Part shown: one piece after another, positions 49,259-62,774 of the stretch
Numbering within the stretch: position 1 is the stretch's first letter
Layout: every line of letters starts with the position of its first letter
NCBI GenBank assembly: GCA_963921425.1
Contig: OY992832.1
Location: forward strand, 15,908,835-15,972,834
From: Dryas octopetala
Taxonomy: Eukaryota; Streptophyta; Magnoliopsida; Rosales; Rosaceae
Length of the DNA stretch: 64,000 bases
Direction: 5' to 3'
Made by a program: the position numbers and the translations under genes
Notes under the pieces: model-generated
Databases searched by the model: none
Seen by the model: the letters and a program-made list of their open reading frames with translations, nothing else
Told to the model about the DNA's origin: nothing

Positions 49259-49870
49259 CTATTGCTATCATATGAAGTAAACGAATCATTTCTAATATAA
49301 ACTAGTGATTTTTTTTATGGGAAGAAAGAAAAAGAAAATATTTTTTGTTGTCAAGAGAGAAAGATACTGTAAAAATTGAAAAGCATAAAATGACTAAAAA
49401 TCCTAACTTATACACTCATGGATTTATCAGAAACACAGGGATTATCTGGATCCCGTGGCCCCGTTTACTTGATGTGATGAATATCCAAATGGACTAAATC
49501 CAATTGGTCAAAATTGCTAAAGTCAACGACACCAACTAGCCAGATCATCCTCCTTAGGTTATTGCATCTCTCTTACGGAAATTTGCATCAACACTATTGC
49601 TATCATATGAAGTAAACGAATCATTTCTAATATAAACTAGTGATTTTTTTATGGGACGAAAGAAAAAGAAAATATTTTTTGTTGTCAAGAGAGAAAGATA
49701 CTGTAAAAAATTGAAAAGCATAAAATGACTAAAAATCCTAACTTATACAGTCATGGATTTATCAGAAACGCAGGATTATCTGGATCCCGTGGCCCCGTTT
49801 ACTTGATGTGATGAATATCCAAATGGACCAAATCCAATTGGTCAAAATTGCTAAAGTCAACGACACCAAC
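49207..49870. repeat. 335-bp tandem duplication including the end of the solo LTR
   Basis: The segment from AGATCATCCTCCTTA (49207) to GACACCAAC (49536) is repeated at 49542-49870 with few differences, at a constant shift of 334-335 bp. Each copy holds the last ~50 bp of the LTR and ~280 bp of flank, so the duplication postdates the insertion. It lies about 460 bp upstream of the CLMP1-like start codon. Confidence 0.9.
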
Positions 49871-50328
49871 CAATACTACAAAATCGACGGTGGAGGATGA
49901 TCTAATCAGTAGGACCCACCTTAGTTTATTAAACCCAGACGGAATTGATCCAGCTATCTAGGGTTTGAGCCCCCAAAGCCAGAGTGAGTGAGTGTGCTTC
50001 GAACTTTCTAGGGTTTTTTTATCTTCCCTTAGTTTCTGAGTATCCAAACATTTCTTCAATTGCTCACCAATCCACTTCAGCTCTTGAGGCTCCAAAAGCC
50101 CATCATTCAGAATCGAAGCTTTTGCATAAAGATTCATGCTTTTTGAGCTTGGTCCTTGGTAAGTACTCATTTCTCTTTCAGTTTTCATTAAACTCACAGT
50201 GAAAACAGTGAAAGCTTTGCTCCTTTAGCTCTTTTATAAGTTAATTATCGATTAGATAGATTCAATCTTTTGTGTATGTAAGTGAGAGCGTGTGTTTGTG
50301 AGCAAGTGAGAGAGAGGGAGAGTATTAT

Positions 50329-52614
50329 ATGGGGAAATCAGGGAGTAGAAGGAAGAAGGGAGGTGCTAACCAAGTTTCTAGTGATAGCAATTCAGCTCCA
50401 ATTGCTAATGGGGGTGTTGATTTGGACTCTTCAATCTTTTTGAAAAGAGCCCAGGAGCTCAAAGAAGAAGGGAACAGGAGATTTCAGAGTAAGGATTATG
50501 TGGGTGCTATTGAGCAGTATGATAGTGCTCTTAAGCTCACTCCGAAGGCTCACCCGGATAGGGCAGTTTTTCATAGCAATAGAGCGGCTTGTTTGATGCA
50601 AATGAAGCCTATAGATTATGAAACTGTGATTGCTGAGTGCACCATGGCGCTTCAGGTTCAGCCCCGGTATGTCCGGGCTCTTCTACGGAGGGCTCGTGCA
50701 TTTGAGGCAATAGGAAAGTATGAAATGGCGATGCAGGATGTTCAGGTGCTATTGGGGGCTGACCCAAATCACCGAGATGCTTTGGAGATTGCCCAGCGGT
50801 TGCGGACTGCGCTTGGGCCTCGTCAGGAGGCTCAGCAGGACCTCCCGAGCCGCCCGTCGCCTGCTGCCCTTGGGGCTTCTGCAGTTCGTGGGGCTCCAAT
50901 TGCTGGGTTGGGGCCTTGTTTACCAGCCCGGCCAGTACCAAAGAAGGCAACTGCTTCAGCTGGGGGTTCTGTTCTATCCCCAATTAATAGGCCAGAGAAG
51001 CCACAAACGGTCACTGAGAATGTACCTGAGCCCAAAAGTCAGTTGCCAAAACCTATATTGAAGCCTTCAAATGGTTCTTCAAAATCTCCTAATCTAAGTA
51101 AGGCTAACCAGAAGGAGCCATCATCTTCTTCATCAGTTTCATTGGCCATTCATGGGCAACGTACAGAGGCTGCAAATCGATGGAGACCATTGAAGCTTGT
51201 TTATGATCATGACATAAGACTTGCCCAAATGCCTGTGAATTGCAATTTCAGAGTGTTGAGGGAGATTGTAATGAAACGCTTTCCATCGTCAAAGTCAGTT
51301 TTGGTCAAGTATAAGGATAATGATGGTGATTTGGTGACTATAACCTCAACAGCTGAACTTAGGTTGGCTGAGTCTTGTGCTGACAGGGTCGTTCCGGAAG
51401 AGCCTGAAATAGATAAAGCTGGCTCGATTGGGATGTTGAGATTGCATATTGTGGAGGTGGCTCCTGAGCAGGAGCCACCTTTATTGGAAGAAGATGAGGA
51501 AAAACCTGTGGAAAGTGAGGGGGTCAAGGAAGATGAAAGTGGTTCTCATTCATCACTTGGTGAATCTGTTCTGGAAGCTGCTGATTATGAAACAGATAAG
51601 ACAGAGAAAGAAGCTCCAAAGGAGAAACCAGGAGCCTCAGAAGATCCTGAATGCAAGGAATTGGAGATGGATGATTGGTTGTTTGAATTTTCTCAGCTTT
51701 TCCGCAGCCATGTTGGTATTGACCCAGATGCTCATATTGATTTGCATGAACTTGGAATGGAGCTTTGTTCAGAGGCTCTTGAAGAAGCAGTAACAAGTGA
51801 AGAAGCTCAGAGTCTTTTTGACAAGGCTGCTGCAAAGTTCCAGGAGGTGGCTGCATTGGCTTTCTTTAATTGGGGAAATGTTTATATGTGTGCAGCAAGG
51901 AAACGGATTCCCCTAGATGAGTCTGCTGGAAAGGAAGTTGTAACAGCACAGCTTCAAATGGCTTATGACTGGGTCAAAGAAAGATATTCCTTGGCCAGAG
52001 AGAAGTATGAGGAGGCACTCTTGATCAAGCCAGACTTTTATGAGGGGTTGCTGGCGCTGGGGCAGCAGCAATTTGAAATGGCCAAACTTCAATGGTCATT
52101 TACACTTGCTAAGAAAATTGATCTCTCAAGTTGTGATTCTTCAGAAATGCTGAAACTTTTCGACAGTGCAGAGGAGAAGATGAAAGTTGCAACTGAGATG
52201 TGGGAGAAGCTGGAGGAGCATCGAGCTAAGGAACTAAAGGATCCAAGTGCAAGCAAGAGGGAAGAATTGTTGAAAAGAAGGAAAAAACAAGGAAGCGGTA
52301 ATGAAGGTGAGACCTCTGGTCAAGGTGAGATTTCGGCAGATGAGGCAGCAGAACAGGCAGCTGTTATGAGATCACAGATCCATCTCTTCTGGGGTAACAT
52401 GCTTTTTGAGCGATCCCAGGTTGAATGCAAGTTGGGGCTGGATGGTTGGAAGAAAAACATGGATGCTGCTGTTGAGCGCTTTAAGCTTGCTGGAGCTTCT
52501 GAGGCTGACATTTCAATGGTTCTGAAGAACCATTGCTCAAATGTTGATGCAGTGGAGGGAGATGAGAAAAAGGTTCAGAATTTAGACAGTGATGTGCCTG
52601 GTGAAGCAATTTAG
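50329..52614 (+). CDS. CLMP1: TPR and PB1 domain protein, CLMP1/PHOX-like
   Basis: 761 residues in one uninterrupted frame. The start MGKSGSRRKKGG matches the family's basic N-terminus and follows a GAGAG-rich leader. Three TPRs at about 38-150 (KEEGNRRFQSKDYVGAIEQY, SNRAACLMQMKPIDYETV, ALLRRARAFEAIGKYEMAM). A Pro/Ser-rich linker follows. The PB1 domain at about 285-375 has the basic cluster (RPLKLVYDHDIRL) and acidic OPCA-type motif (VKYKDNDGDLVTITS). An acidic spacer precedes a C-terminal helical TPR-like region (about 445-740; NWGNVYMCAARKRI, YEEALLIKPDFYEGLLALGQ). In Arabidopsis CLMP1 affects chloroplast distribution, and related PHOX proteins are proposed HSP90/HSP70 co-factors. A GTAAGT at about 50159 may mark a 5'-UTR intron. 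No disabling lesion seen. The symbol is by family similarity. Confidence 0.9.
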   Translation: MGKSGSRRKKGGANQVSSDSNSAPIANGGVDLDSSIFLKRAQELKEEGNRRFQSKDYVGAIEQYDSALKLTPKAHPDRAVFHSNRAACLMQMKPIDYETVIAECTMALQVQPRYVRALLRRARAFEAIGKYEMAMQDVQVLLGADPNHRDALEIAQRLRTALGPRQEAQQDLPSRPSPAALGASAVRGAPIAGLGPCLPARPVPKKATASAGGSVLSPINRPEKPQTVTENVPEPKSQLPKPILKPSNGSSKSPNLSKANQKEPSSSSSVSLAIHGQRTEAANRWRPLKLVYDHDIRLAQMPVNCNFRVLREIVMKRFPSSKSVLVKYKDNDGDLVTITSTAELRLAESCADRVVPEEPEIDKAGSIGMLRLHIVEVAPEQEPPLLEEDEEKPVESEGVKEDESGSHSSLGESVLEAADYETDKTEKEAPKEKPGASEDPECKELEMDDWLFEFSQLFRSHVGIDPDAHIDLHELGMELCSEALEEAVTSEEAQSLFDKAAAKFQEVAALAFFNWGNVYMCAARKRIPLDESAGKEVVTAQLQMAYDWVKERYSLAREKYEEALLIKPDFYEGLLALGQQQFEMAKLQWSFTLAKKIDLSSCDSSEMLKLFDSAEEKMKVATEMWEKLEEHRAKELKDPSASKREELLKRRKKQGSGNEGETSGQGEISADEAAEQAAVMRSQIHLFWGNMLFERSQVECKLGLDGWKKNMDAAVERFKLAGASEADISMVLKNHCSNVDAVEGDEKKVQNLDSDVPGEAI

Positions 52615-52839
52615 GACAATGAGATTTCTTCAGGGAAGTAAGAAAATCTATTTGAATGGTTGCTTCCATGAAAAATCATCATTTGTTGCTTGTTAATCAT
52701 GAGAATAATCCGGAGAGAAGAAGTGCTTTGTTTTCTCCACTAAATGGTGGAATTCTGGAATTCTGGAATTCTTTTTATTCAGTTCTGAAAGATTGGGTGC
52801 CAAAATAGCAGTGTGTACTCAAAAGATTTTGGGCAATGT

Positions 52840-53130
52840 TCTTATGGTAAAGTTGACATTTTCTAAACATTTTTCACAATGCTGATGCTGATGAGTTTGA
52901 AGTGTCAACTTTATGTGCGTAGGGTCTGATTTTAGCTCGCTGCTCCAATTCAGTGCAGTGTGGTTTGTAAATGCAATCTTTATCTTTGGTAAAGGTGACA
53001 TTTTCTTAAACATTTTTCGCAATACTGATGAGTTTAAAATCTCAACTTTATGTGCCTATGGTCTGATATTTAGCTTGTGCTGCTCCAATTCAGTGCAGGG
53101 TGGTTTATAAATGCAATCTTTAAATCAATG
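52840..53130. repeat. Tandem duplication (about 140 bp) in the 3' flank of the CLMP1-like gene
   Basis: Two diverged copies share GGTAAAG.TGACATTTTCT, AACATTTTTC.CAAT.CTGATG and GCTGCTCCAATTCAGTGCAG followed by TGGTTT.TAAATGCAATCTTTA. Probably in or just past the 3' UTR. Confidence 0.75.
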
Positions 53131-53699
53131 ATGTGTGCTTATTTCGTTGTTAGGAGTTAATTTAAGATGTTGTAAATTGATAATTTATTTTCATTCTCAC
53201 TTTGGACGGACAGGTTAAGATGATTAAATAGTAAGAACTTTGATTCCACTGCATGAGATAGCCTATATGAATAACTCCCATATAAAGTAAAATATTAAAC
53301 GACTCTGAATAAGCCCAGCAAAAAGGAAAATTGTCAAGAAACCACAGGGCCACAGTTTAAACCAAACAGTACAAGCATTGTAGCATACAAAACAAGGAGG
53401 AGTACTGGAAACGCAGCACGCAAAACGGAACAAGGAGTCCTAGGAACTAATGATTTCTTAACACTTCAGTGATTGTGTGATAGTGTGCTACCAATATATA
53501 CAATTTGATTTCATTGATTGATTTAATATTTATTTTTATGGTGATGGATGTTGTTTGTACTTTGTGCCATATTATTGGTCTAATTGTTTTTATCCCATAA
53601 TATTTCTTTTTATGGTGATGGATGTTGTTTGTAATTTGTGCCACATTATTGATCTAATTGTTTTTAATTTTTTATCCCACGTGGGAGAATTTTAAATCA

Positions 53700-54440
53700 G
53701 AAGGTGTGCAACTCTATTATAATAAGGGTTTTTTATTTTAAAAAAGGCCAGATCTAGAACCCATAGAACCAGTCAGTCCGGTTACAAAAAACCAGTACCA
53801 AGCCTGTCCTCTAGCGTCGAGGGAGATGACCAGAGCCATAGACGAGTCAAAGACGTTGGGTTTCGAGGGGAGATGTGGTCGTCGGGGGGAGGGCGATAGT
53901 CGGGGCTGGGGAGATATAGGGTTTCAGGGCTGAGAGAAAGAGAAAAGGCAGGGAGAGATGGAGAGAGAAAGTGAGGCAGAGAGAGGATGCGAAGGGTGGG
54001 GGAGGCAGCGGTCGGGGCTAGGGGAAATGTTGGGTTTTGGGGCTGAGAGAAAGAAGAGAGGCAGAGAGATGAGAGAGAAGTGAGGCAGAGAAAGGATGCG
54101 GGGGGAGGGGTAGAGAAACAGTTGGGCCTAAGTGAAAATGTGTTATTATTTAAATTGCAAAAATACTATATTCATTGTTACTGTTTGGCAGTAGCAATCA
54201 TTGTTAGTGTGTGATATAACTATTTAAACTGCAAAAATTCTCTATTAATTGCTACTATTTGGCTGTAGCAATTATTGTTACAGTGACAATTTGTTTACTT
54301 TAAAAAAAAAAATCCATGGAAAAAAAAAGTATAACGTGGATTTATTTGTACAAAGTGTAGATTTTATTTATACAAAGTGGACCTATTTATCATTCAACTT
54401 TTAGGTGGGTTTTTGTACTAAGAGCTCTAAAAATTGACTT
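53700..54440. other. Unclassified insertion with GA-rich internal duplication
   Basis: It interrupts the ~550-bp repeat array. It has two copies of a GTCGGGGCT...GGGCTGAGAGAAAGA segment (about 53895 and 54012) and repeated TGCTACT.TTTGGC.GTAGCAAT near 54180 and 54250. A similar AATTGCCACT...GATAGT.GCAAT motif occurs near 20210. No ORF of interest. Confidence 0.4.
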
Positions 54441-55288
54441 TTTAGTAATTTACTTTAATAATAATTGCATTATATTGTGTATTCATGTAATTGTGAATTT
54501 TGATTTTCCTTGATCCTTTGATCTATCTTGGATCATTAGGAACTATTTTATTCTTGCTTCATCAACTGGTGGTGGACAATGTTCATCCACCTTCTCCCAC
54601 TTCTTCGTGGTAGAAGAAAGAAAGGAGATAGTGGGCGGACAGGTTCCACTGTCAGTGGAGAAGCAAGAACAAAGCAGCCATTACCATAAACCACAGTTTA
54701 ATTAAACTGATAGTGCAAGCATATAAACAAGGAGAATGTGTGATCCAATGATTCCTTAAAAGTGCGTGATCTTTCAAATATATCCTTCATTTTCTTTGGC
54801 TCAAGTTTAAAATAAACACTCAACTATAGGGTGAATTTAATCCAAGTCCACGAATTAAAAAATATTTCAAGAACATTCACAAATTAACATCTAAATTAAA
54901 AAAACTCAGTTCCATTTGGTGAGATGTTAGTGTTGGGGTTAAACGCTAAAGTGGTCAACTATGACGCGGCATGTTTAATGATATTATCTTTATCATCGTC
55001 CTCATCAAAGCCAGTACTTCCACTCAAAAAATATTATCAACACTCCTCGAAGATGATCTAGCCCACTAACATGCCATTAAGCCTGCTGCGGCCACTTCAT
55101 GGTTGGCCACACTAGCATTTAACCCCAAAACTAATAGTTTGCCAAACGTAAGTCAGTTTTTCAATTTGGATGTTAATTTGTAAATGATTTTCAAAGTTTT
55201 TTAAATTCATGTACCCAGATGAAATTTACCTCATATATAGTTGAGTGTTTATTTAGAACTTGAGCTAATTTCATTTTATGGTGATGGA

Positions 55289-56126
55289 TGTGGGACCATG
55301 AAATATTCTAACATAGGACCATAGTTTATTCTAGCATGAAACCTATCCATTCTTATAGAAAAAGGAGGGAACCTATCCATTCTCATTAGTCCATTGGAAA
55401 AGGCATGAAAATATTAGACCCATGGTGTTAGAAGAATACGACCTATGTTTTGTGAGACCTACAAGTTATGGACGTTTTCCAACAACATGCATGAAAAGGG
55501 ACCAGAGGTATAGATCATCATGAGTTAAAGGATCCATTAGATATAGAGCAAAGGGTAACTACCCTCACACTCACTTAGGGGTCGAATGCATCCGAACTCA
55601 TGGATCCATATGTGCCTACGGACCTATCCGAGCTCGCAGATACATCCGGGTATGCACCTAAAACTCACGGAGGCATCCAAGTGCGAACTCACGAAGGTAT
55701 TTCCATACCACCCGTGACTAATAGGACCTAAGAATTCCATGTTCTATTGGGAAACTAACCCCCATACGAATTAAATGACTTGAATCCTCTCCAAACAAGG
55801 ATTCAAGTATAGGAGTTCAATCCAATATAGATTATACTTCCCGGTGATTACAAGTCTAACCAACTTACAATCCTAAGACCATAGGGATTAAATCATCCCC
55901 TATAAATAGACTCTCATAAGATCACACAAAGGTAAGTAATTCTAAAGCTTTAAGCCAAAGCTCTAAGCCAATGTTCTGAGTTGATAATCGATCTTGTTTT
56001 CTAACTTGACCGTCGGAGAGCCTTTAGCCGGCACCACACCGGTGCCCCTTTACCTCCGAAGGTTTTCTATGTTTTCAGGACTGAAAATTTTGGACTCAAG
56101 CTACTTGGAGATTTTGTGTTACAACA
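55289..56126 (+). repeat. Solo LTR (838 bp) of a different retrotransposon family, ATGGA target duplication
   Basis: It starts TGTGGGACCATGAAATATTC and ends GTGTTACAACA. It is flanked by ATGGA (55284-55288 and 56127-56131). It contains a TATAAATAGACTCTC promoter-like motif near 55901 and the CGTCGGAGAGCC...CACCACACCGGTGCCC stretch typical of plant LTR R/U5 regions. It splits one unit of the repeat array, whose sequence resumes on the other side. Confidence 0.8.
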
Positions 56127-56819
56127 ATGGATATATTTTGTTTGTGCCATATTATTGTATAATTGTTTTTATCCCACATCAGAAAAATTTAAATTGGAGA
56201 GTACGCTTCTCTATCATAAAAGAGTTCGAATTGTTTTCATTGCATTATATAGTGCATGTATTCGTGTAATTGTGAATTTTGATTTTCCTTGATCCTTTGA
56301 TCAATTTTGGATCATTAATAGCTATTTTATTCTTGCTTCGTCGACTGGTGCTGGACTTTGTGCATCCACCTTCTTCCTCTTCCCAGCGATAAAAGAGAAA
56401 AAGATGGTGGGTGGACAGATTCCACCATCAGTAGAGAAGCAATAAAAGTAGCCATTACCATAAACCACAGTTTAAAACTAATAGTACAAGCATATAAATA
56501 AGGAGAATGTGTAATTCAATGATATGATTCCTTAAAAGTGCATGATCTTTCAAATATATCCCTCATTTTCTTAACAATTTTAGCGATTGTGTGAGAGTGT
56601 GCTATCGATACATACAATTTGAAGATATTATAAAAAATTATGTGATTGAGGGGTTGTTTTTATATTTCTTTTTATTTATGATGATGAATATTTTTTCTAC
56701 CATATTTAATATAGGGGACAAGATGGGGAGGGAGGTGTACGAAGGTGAGGTTGGGAAATGGCATTTGTACGACATGGGATTGGTCTAATTGTTTTTATCC
56801 CACATCGGAGAATTGTAAA

Positions 56820-57889
56820 AGGAAATTTCGAGCAAAAGAACTTGACATTACTACTCATTCATAGTTGAGGATGCGACATTCAAAGTGTTTCAATTAAGGA
56901 CTTCACTTTTACTTACGGTTCAATTAAGGATTTTCTGTCAATTTTGTTATAATATCCGTTAAATTAAAATAAGATTTTATTTTATAAAACTATATTTAAA
57001 TAAATAAAAATAATAAAACTTTAAATTAAAAATAATATTTAGAAAAAAAAACTTTAAATTAAATAAAAAAAACTGATTAATTAATTAACTAAACTAAACT
57101 AATTAATTAATTAAAATGAAAAAACTAGTTAAACCCTCCCCACCCCTGCAACAACTATCCACAACCCCCCTCCCTCCAACCCCACCACTACTGACCAGCC
57201 ACCCACCGACCACCCTCTCCACCCTCTACACCAATCGGCCACCACTCCCTCTTCCCCCCTCTATTTCTCTCTTCCCTTGTCTTCCCTTCCACCACCACCA
57301 AAACCAGGGGTTCTGATCGAAACCAGGTTTATCGGGCCATTGATTCCGGTCTGGGTGTCGGGGATGAGGGGAGAGGGAGGGAGGGGTGGGTCTGTGTCGG
57401 GGCTAGGTGTTGAGGTGGGTGTTGGGGTGTCGGAGAAAAGAGAGAAAGTGAGGCAAAGAGAAGGAGATGAGAGAGAAAGTGGGGTGTATGGGCTGGGTGG
57501 GTCGGGTGAGGTTCTGGATCTGCCACCACCCCAGCATGAATGGGTGCGGTGGGGAAGAGGCGAGCCTGGACGGGTGAGGGGTCGGTGGTGGGGAGGGTTA
57601 TTATTATTATTATTATTATTATTATTGTTATTATTGTTATTATTATTATTTTCAATTATTTTAAATTTATTATTATTATTTAACCATGATAAAAAAGAAA
57701 TTTTTGCCCTCTAAAATTGGTCATGTGCGGGTCATATGACCAATTTTTAACGATAGTTATAACGGAATTGACGGAGAATCCTTAATTGGTGCTTTAGAAA
57801 ATTAGAAATTTTTAATTGGAACATTTTGAATGTCGCATCTTCAATTGAAAAACGGTGTAAAAGTCACGTCATTTTGCTCAAATTTTTCC
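56820..57889. mobile_element. MULE-like TIR element (1,070 bp)
   Basis: The left end AGGAAATTTCGAGCAAAAGA and inverted right end GGAAAAATTTGAGCAAAATG continue into paired GAGGATGCGACATTCAAAGTG / GAAGATGCGACATTCAAAATG arms of about 75 bp. The flanks AATTGTAAA (56811-56819) and AATTTTAAA (57890-57898) are a 9-bp duplication with one mismatch. The interior has CCACC-rich and GGGTGGG-rich halves and an (ATT)n run at 57598-57655. No transposase. ORFs are low-complexity. Confidence 0.75.
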
Positions 57890-59139
57890 AATTTTAAATT
57901 GGATGGTGCGTTCCTTTCTATCATAAAAGAGTTCAAATTGGTTTAATTGCATTATGTTGTGTATTTGTTTGATTATGAATTTTGATTTTCTTTGATCCAT
58001 TTTGGATCATTAATAGCTATTTTATTCTTGCTTCACAACTGGTGGTGGACTTTGTGCATCCACCTTCTCCATCTTCCTGGTGGTAGAAGAGAAAAAGATG
58101 GTGGGTGGACAGATTCCACCATCAATGGAGAAGCAAGAACAACGTAGCCATCACCATAAACCACAGTTTAAAACTAATAGTACGCACACATATAAACAAG
58201 GAGAATATGTGATTCCTTAAAAGTGCGTGATCTTTCAAATATATACCTCATTTTCTTAACAATTTTAGTGATTGTGTAAGAGTGTGCTACCAATACATAC
58301 AATTTGAAGATACTATATAAAATTACGTGATTGAGAGATTGTTTTAATATTGCTTTTTATATATAGTGATGAATGTTGTGTGTGCCATATTTTTGGTCTA
58401 ATTGTTTTAATCCAACATCAGAGAATTTTAAATTGGATGGCTTGTTACTTGATCTATCATAAAAGAGTTCATGTCAAATTGGTTTAATTGCTTTATATTG
58501 TGTATTCGTTTAACTGTGAATTTTGATTTTCCTTGATCCTTTGATCCATTTTAGATCATTAATAGCTATTTTATTCTTGCTTCGTCGACTAGTGGTGGAT
58601 TGTGTGCATCCACCTTCTCCCTCTTCCCAGTGGTAGATGAGAAAGAGATGGTGGGTGGAAAGATTCCACCATAAGTGGAGAAGCAAGAACATAGTAGCCA
58701 TCACCACAAACCATATTTTAAAACTAATAGTATGAGCATATATATAAACAAGCACAATGTGTAATTCAATGAAATGATTCCTTAAAAGTGTGTGATCTTT
58801 CAAATATATCCCTCATTTTCTTAACAATTTTAGTGATTGTGTGAGAGTAGTGTGCTACCGGTACATACAATTTGAAGAAAGTATAAAAAATTATGTGATT
58901 GCGGGGTTGTTTTAATATTTCTTTTTTATGGTGATGCATATTGTTTGTGCCATATTATTGGACTAATTCTTTTTATGGTGATGATATTGTTTGTGCCATA
59001 TTATTGGTCTAACTCTTTTTATGGTGATGATATTGTTTGTGCCATATTATTGGTCTAGTTATTTTTTGTGTAGATAATTTTTTATAAGTGTGTTTGATTT
59101 TATATGTGAATGGTTATTTGACTTTTTTTTTTGTCTAGG

Positions 59140-59375
59140 TTTGACTCAAATTCAATGGAAAATACTAAAAATGTCTTTTCCTTTCGAGCACGTGCAGGTC
59201 ACGTGACATTTTTTAAATGGCCGTTATGGAAAATTTGACTAAGAGTCCTTGAATGATGCTTAAGTAAATTAGATAGGAGTCCTTAATTGAAACACTTTTA
59301 ATATCACATCCTTAACTGGAGAAACAGTGTAAAAGTCGAGTCATTTTGTTAAAAATGTTCCCTTGTTTTTATCCC
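59140..59375. mobile_element. Right-end remnant of the 56820-57889 element family
   Basis: It shares GGAGTCCTTAATTGAAACAC, TCACATCCTTAACTGGAGAA and CGTGCAGGTCACGTGAC-type motifs with the right half of that element. No left end was found. Confidence 0.5.
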
Positions 59376-60249
59376 ACATCGAAGAATTTTATATTGGAGG
59401 ACGAGCTCCTCTATCATAAAAAATTTCAAATTGGTTTAATTTCATTATATTGTGTATTCGTTTTCCTTTGATCCATTTTGGATCATTAATAGCTATTTTA
59501 TTCTTGCTTCATCGACTGGTGGTGGACTTTGTGCATCCAATTCTCCATATTCCCCGATGGTAGAAGAGAAAGAGATGGAGGGTGGACAGATTCTACCATC
59601 AGTGGAGAAACAATAACAAAATAGCCATCACCATCAGTGGCCATAAACCGCAGTTTAAAACTATACTACGTACAAGCATATAAATAAGGAGAATGTGTGA
59701 TTCCAAAAAAGTGTGTGATCTTTCAAATATATACCTCATTTACTTAACAATTTTAGCAATTGTGTGAGAGTGTGATACGGATACATACAATTTAAAAATA
59801 GTATAAATTATTACGTGATTGCAGGGTTATTTTAATATTTCTTTTTGGATGGATAGATTAAGATGATTAAATAGTAAGACTTGATTCCACTACATGAGAT
59901 AGCCTATATGAATATCGATCTACTTCCAAATAAAGTAAATATCAAACGACCTTGAATAAGCCCAGCAAAAAGGAAAATTGTTAGATACACAATTTAAACC
60001 AAACAGTACAAGCATACAAAACAAGGAGAAGAACTGGAAACATGGCACACCAAACGGAACAAGGAGTACTGGGAACCAATGATATCTTAACACTTCAGTG
60101 ATTGCGAGAAAGTGTGCTACCCATACATACAATTTGAAGATAATATCAAAAATTACGTGATTAATTGCGGGGTTGTTTTAATAATTCCTTTTATGGTGAT
60201 GGATATTGTTTGTGCCATATTATTGCTCTAATTATTTTTAGAGATAATT

Positions 60250-60560
60250 AGACTTAGATTTTTTAGAAAAATAGTTTTTAAATGGAGACTGTGGGTGTTT
60301 AAAAATTTTATAAAAAAATTCTTTTAATTCATAATAATTTATAAGAAATTTTTTTAAATTTATAATAAAGTCCTTTTAATTGTAATCGTTATTAAATAAA
60401 AAACGGTAAATTAAATTATTACCAAAACCGTTTGTTTATTTAATCACAATTACATAACCAAATGATTTTCGATTTGGTTGATTTTTTATAGAGATGATTT
60501 TCATAGTTAAATCTAAAAAATGAACGATTCCGATCATGAATTTACATTACAGAATGAAAA
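60250..60560. mobile_element. Diverged fold-back element
   Basis: AT-rich, with an imperfect inverted arrangement and the ACATAACCAAATGATTTTCG/GGTTGATTTTTTATAGAGAT core seen in the other fold-back copies. Boundaries approximate. Confidence 0.4.
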
Positions 60561-61023
60561 TAATAAAAAAGAAGGTTAATGAAAAAAGTAAATTGGATAA
60601 GGTGCATAGCATTCCATATTATCTTCAAACTGCATGTATTATAGCACACCCACACATTATTTTTCTTGCATCTCCCTACAATTTAACTCATTGAGAACTT
60701 TCAAGAACATTGGCCCCTCAAATTCTTGACATTATATTAATTTTATTCTTTTATATTACAAAAACAGTTATGCAGATTACATATAAGACTATCCATGGTT
60801 GGTCATTCTCTATAATAGTAGATTTCATCCACATCATGAACATAGAGAACTAATTAACTAGTCTGAAATCCCAAGCTTGTAGGCTATTTAAATTATAAAA
60901 ACCAAACTGTCCCCAACAACTTTATTAGAACATAAACTCTTAACACTCTTGCTCTCTCACACACACACACACAAAAACACAAAACCCAATTAATTATTTT
61001 ACTGTCAAGGATCAGAGGACTGC

Positions 61024-62736
<1,713 letters not shown>

Positions 62737-62767
62737 CTATTTGTTAAGTGAAGTTAGGGATGGTGCA

Positions 62768-62774
62768 ATTTATA
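62768..62774 (-). promoter_or_regulatory. Candidate TATA box of the ACC oxidase gene
   Basis: It reads CCTATAAATTGCACC on the minus strand, about 105 bp before the start codon. Position and sequence fit a plant core promoter. Confidence 0.6.

Larger units (their letters stand above)
53216..60240. repeat. Array of diverged ~550-bp direct repeats with inserted elements
   Basis: A unit containing TCATTAATAGCTATTTTATTCT followed by TGCTTCGTCGACTGGTGGTGGAC, then CAGATTCCACCATCAGTGGAGA, CCATAAACCACAGTTTAAA, TTCTTAACAATTTTAGTGATTG and GTTTGTGCCATATTATTGG recurs at about 54480, 56240, 57950, 58500 and 59440. Related partial units lie at 53216-53690 and 59866-60240; these two share AAGATGATTAAATAGTAAGA and AATAAGCCCAGCAAAAAGGA. 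Copies are in the same orientation and clearly diverged. Insertions at 53700-54440, 55289-56126, 56820-57889 and 59090-59375 interrupt it. No coding function seen. Confidence 0.75.

Noticed and set aside
50609..50983. 124-residue minus-strand ORF in the CLMP1-like gene
   Set aside because: A shadow of the long, domain-containing plus-strand frame.
57116..57714. Proline-rich and leucine-rich ORFs
   Set aside because: They come from CCACC, GGGTGGG and (ATT)n tracts in a TIR element.
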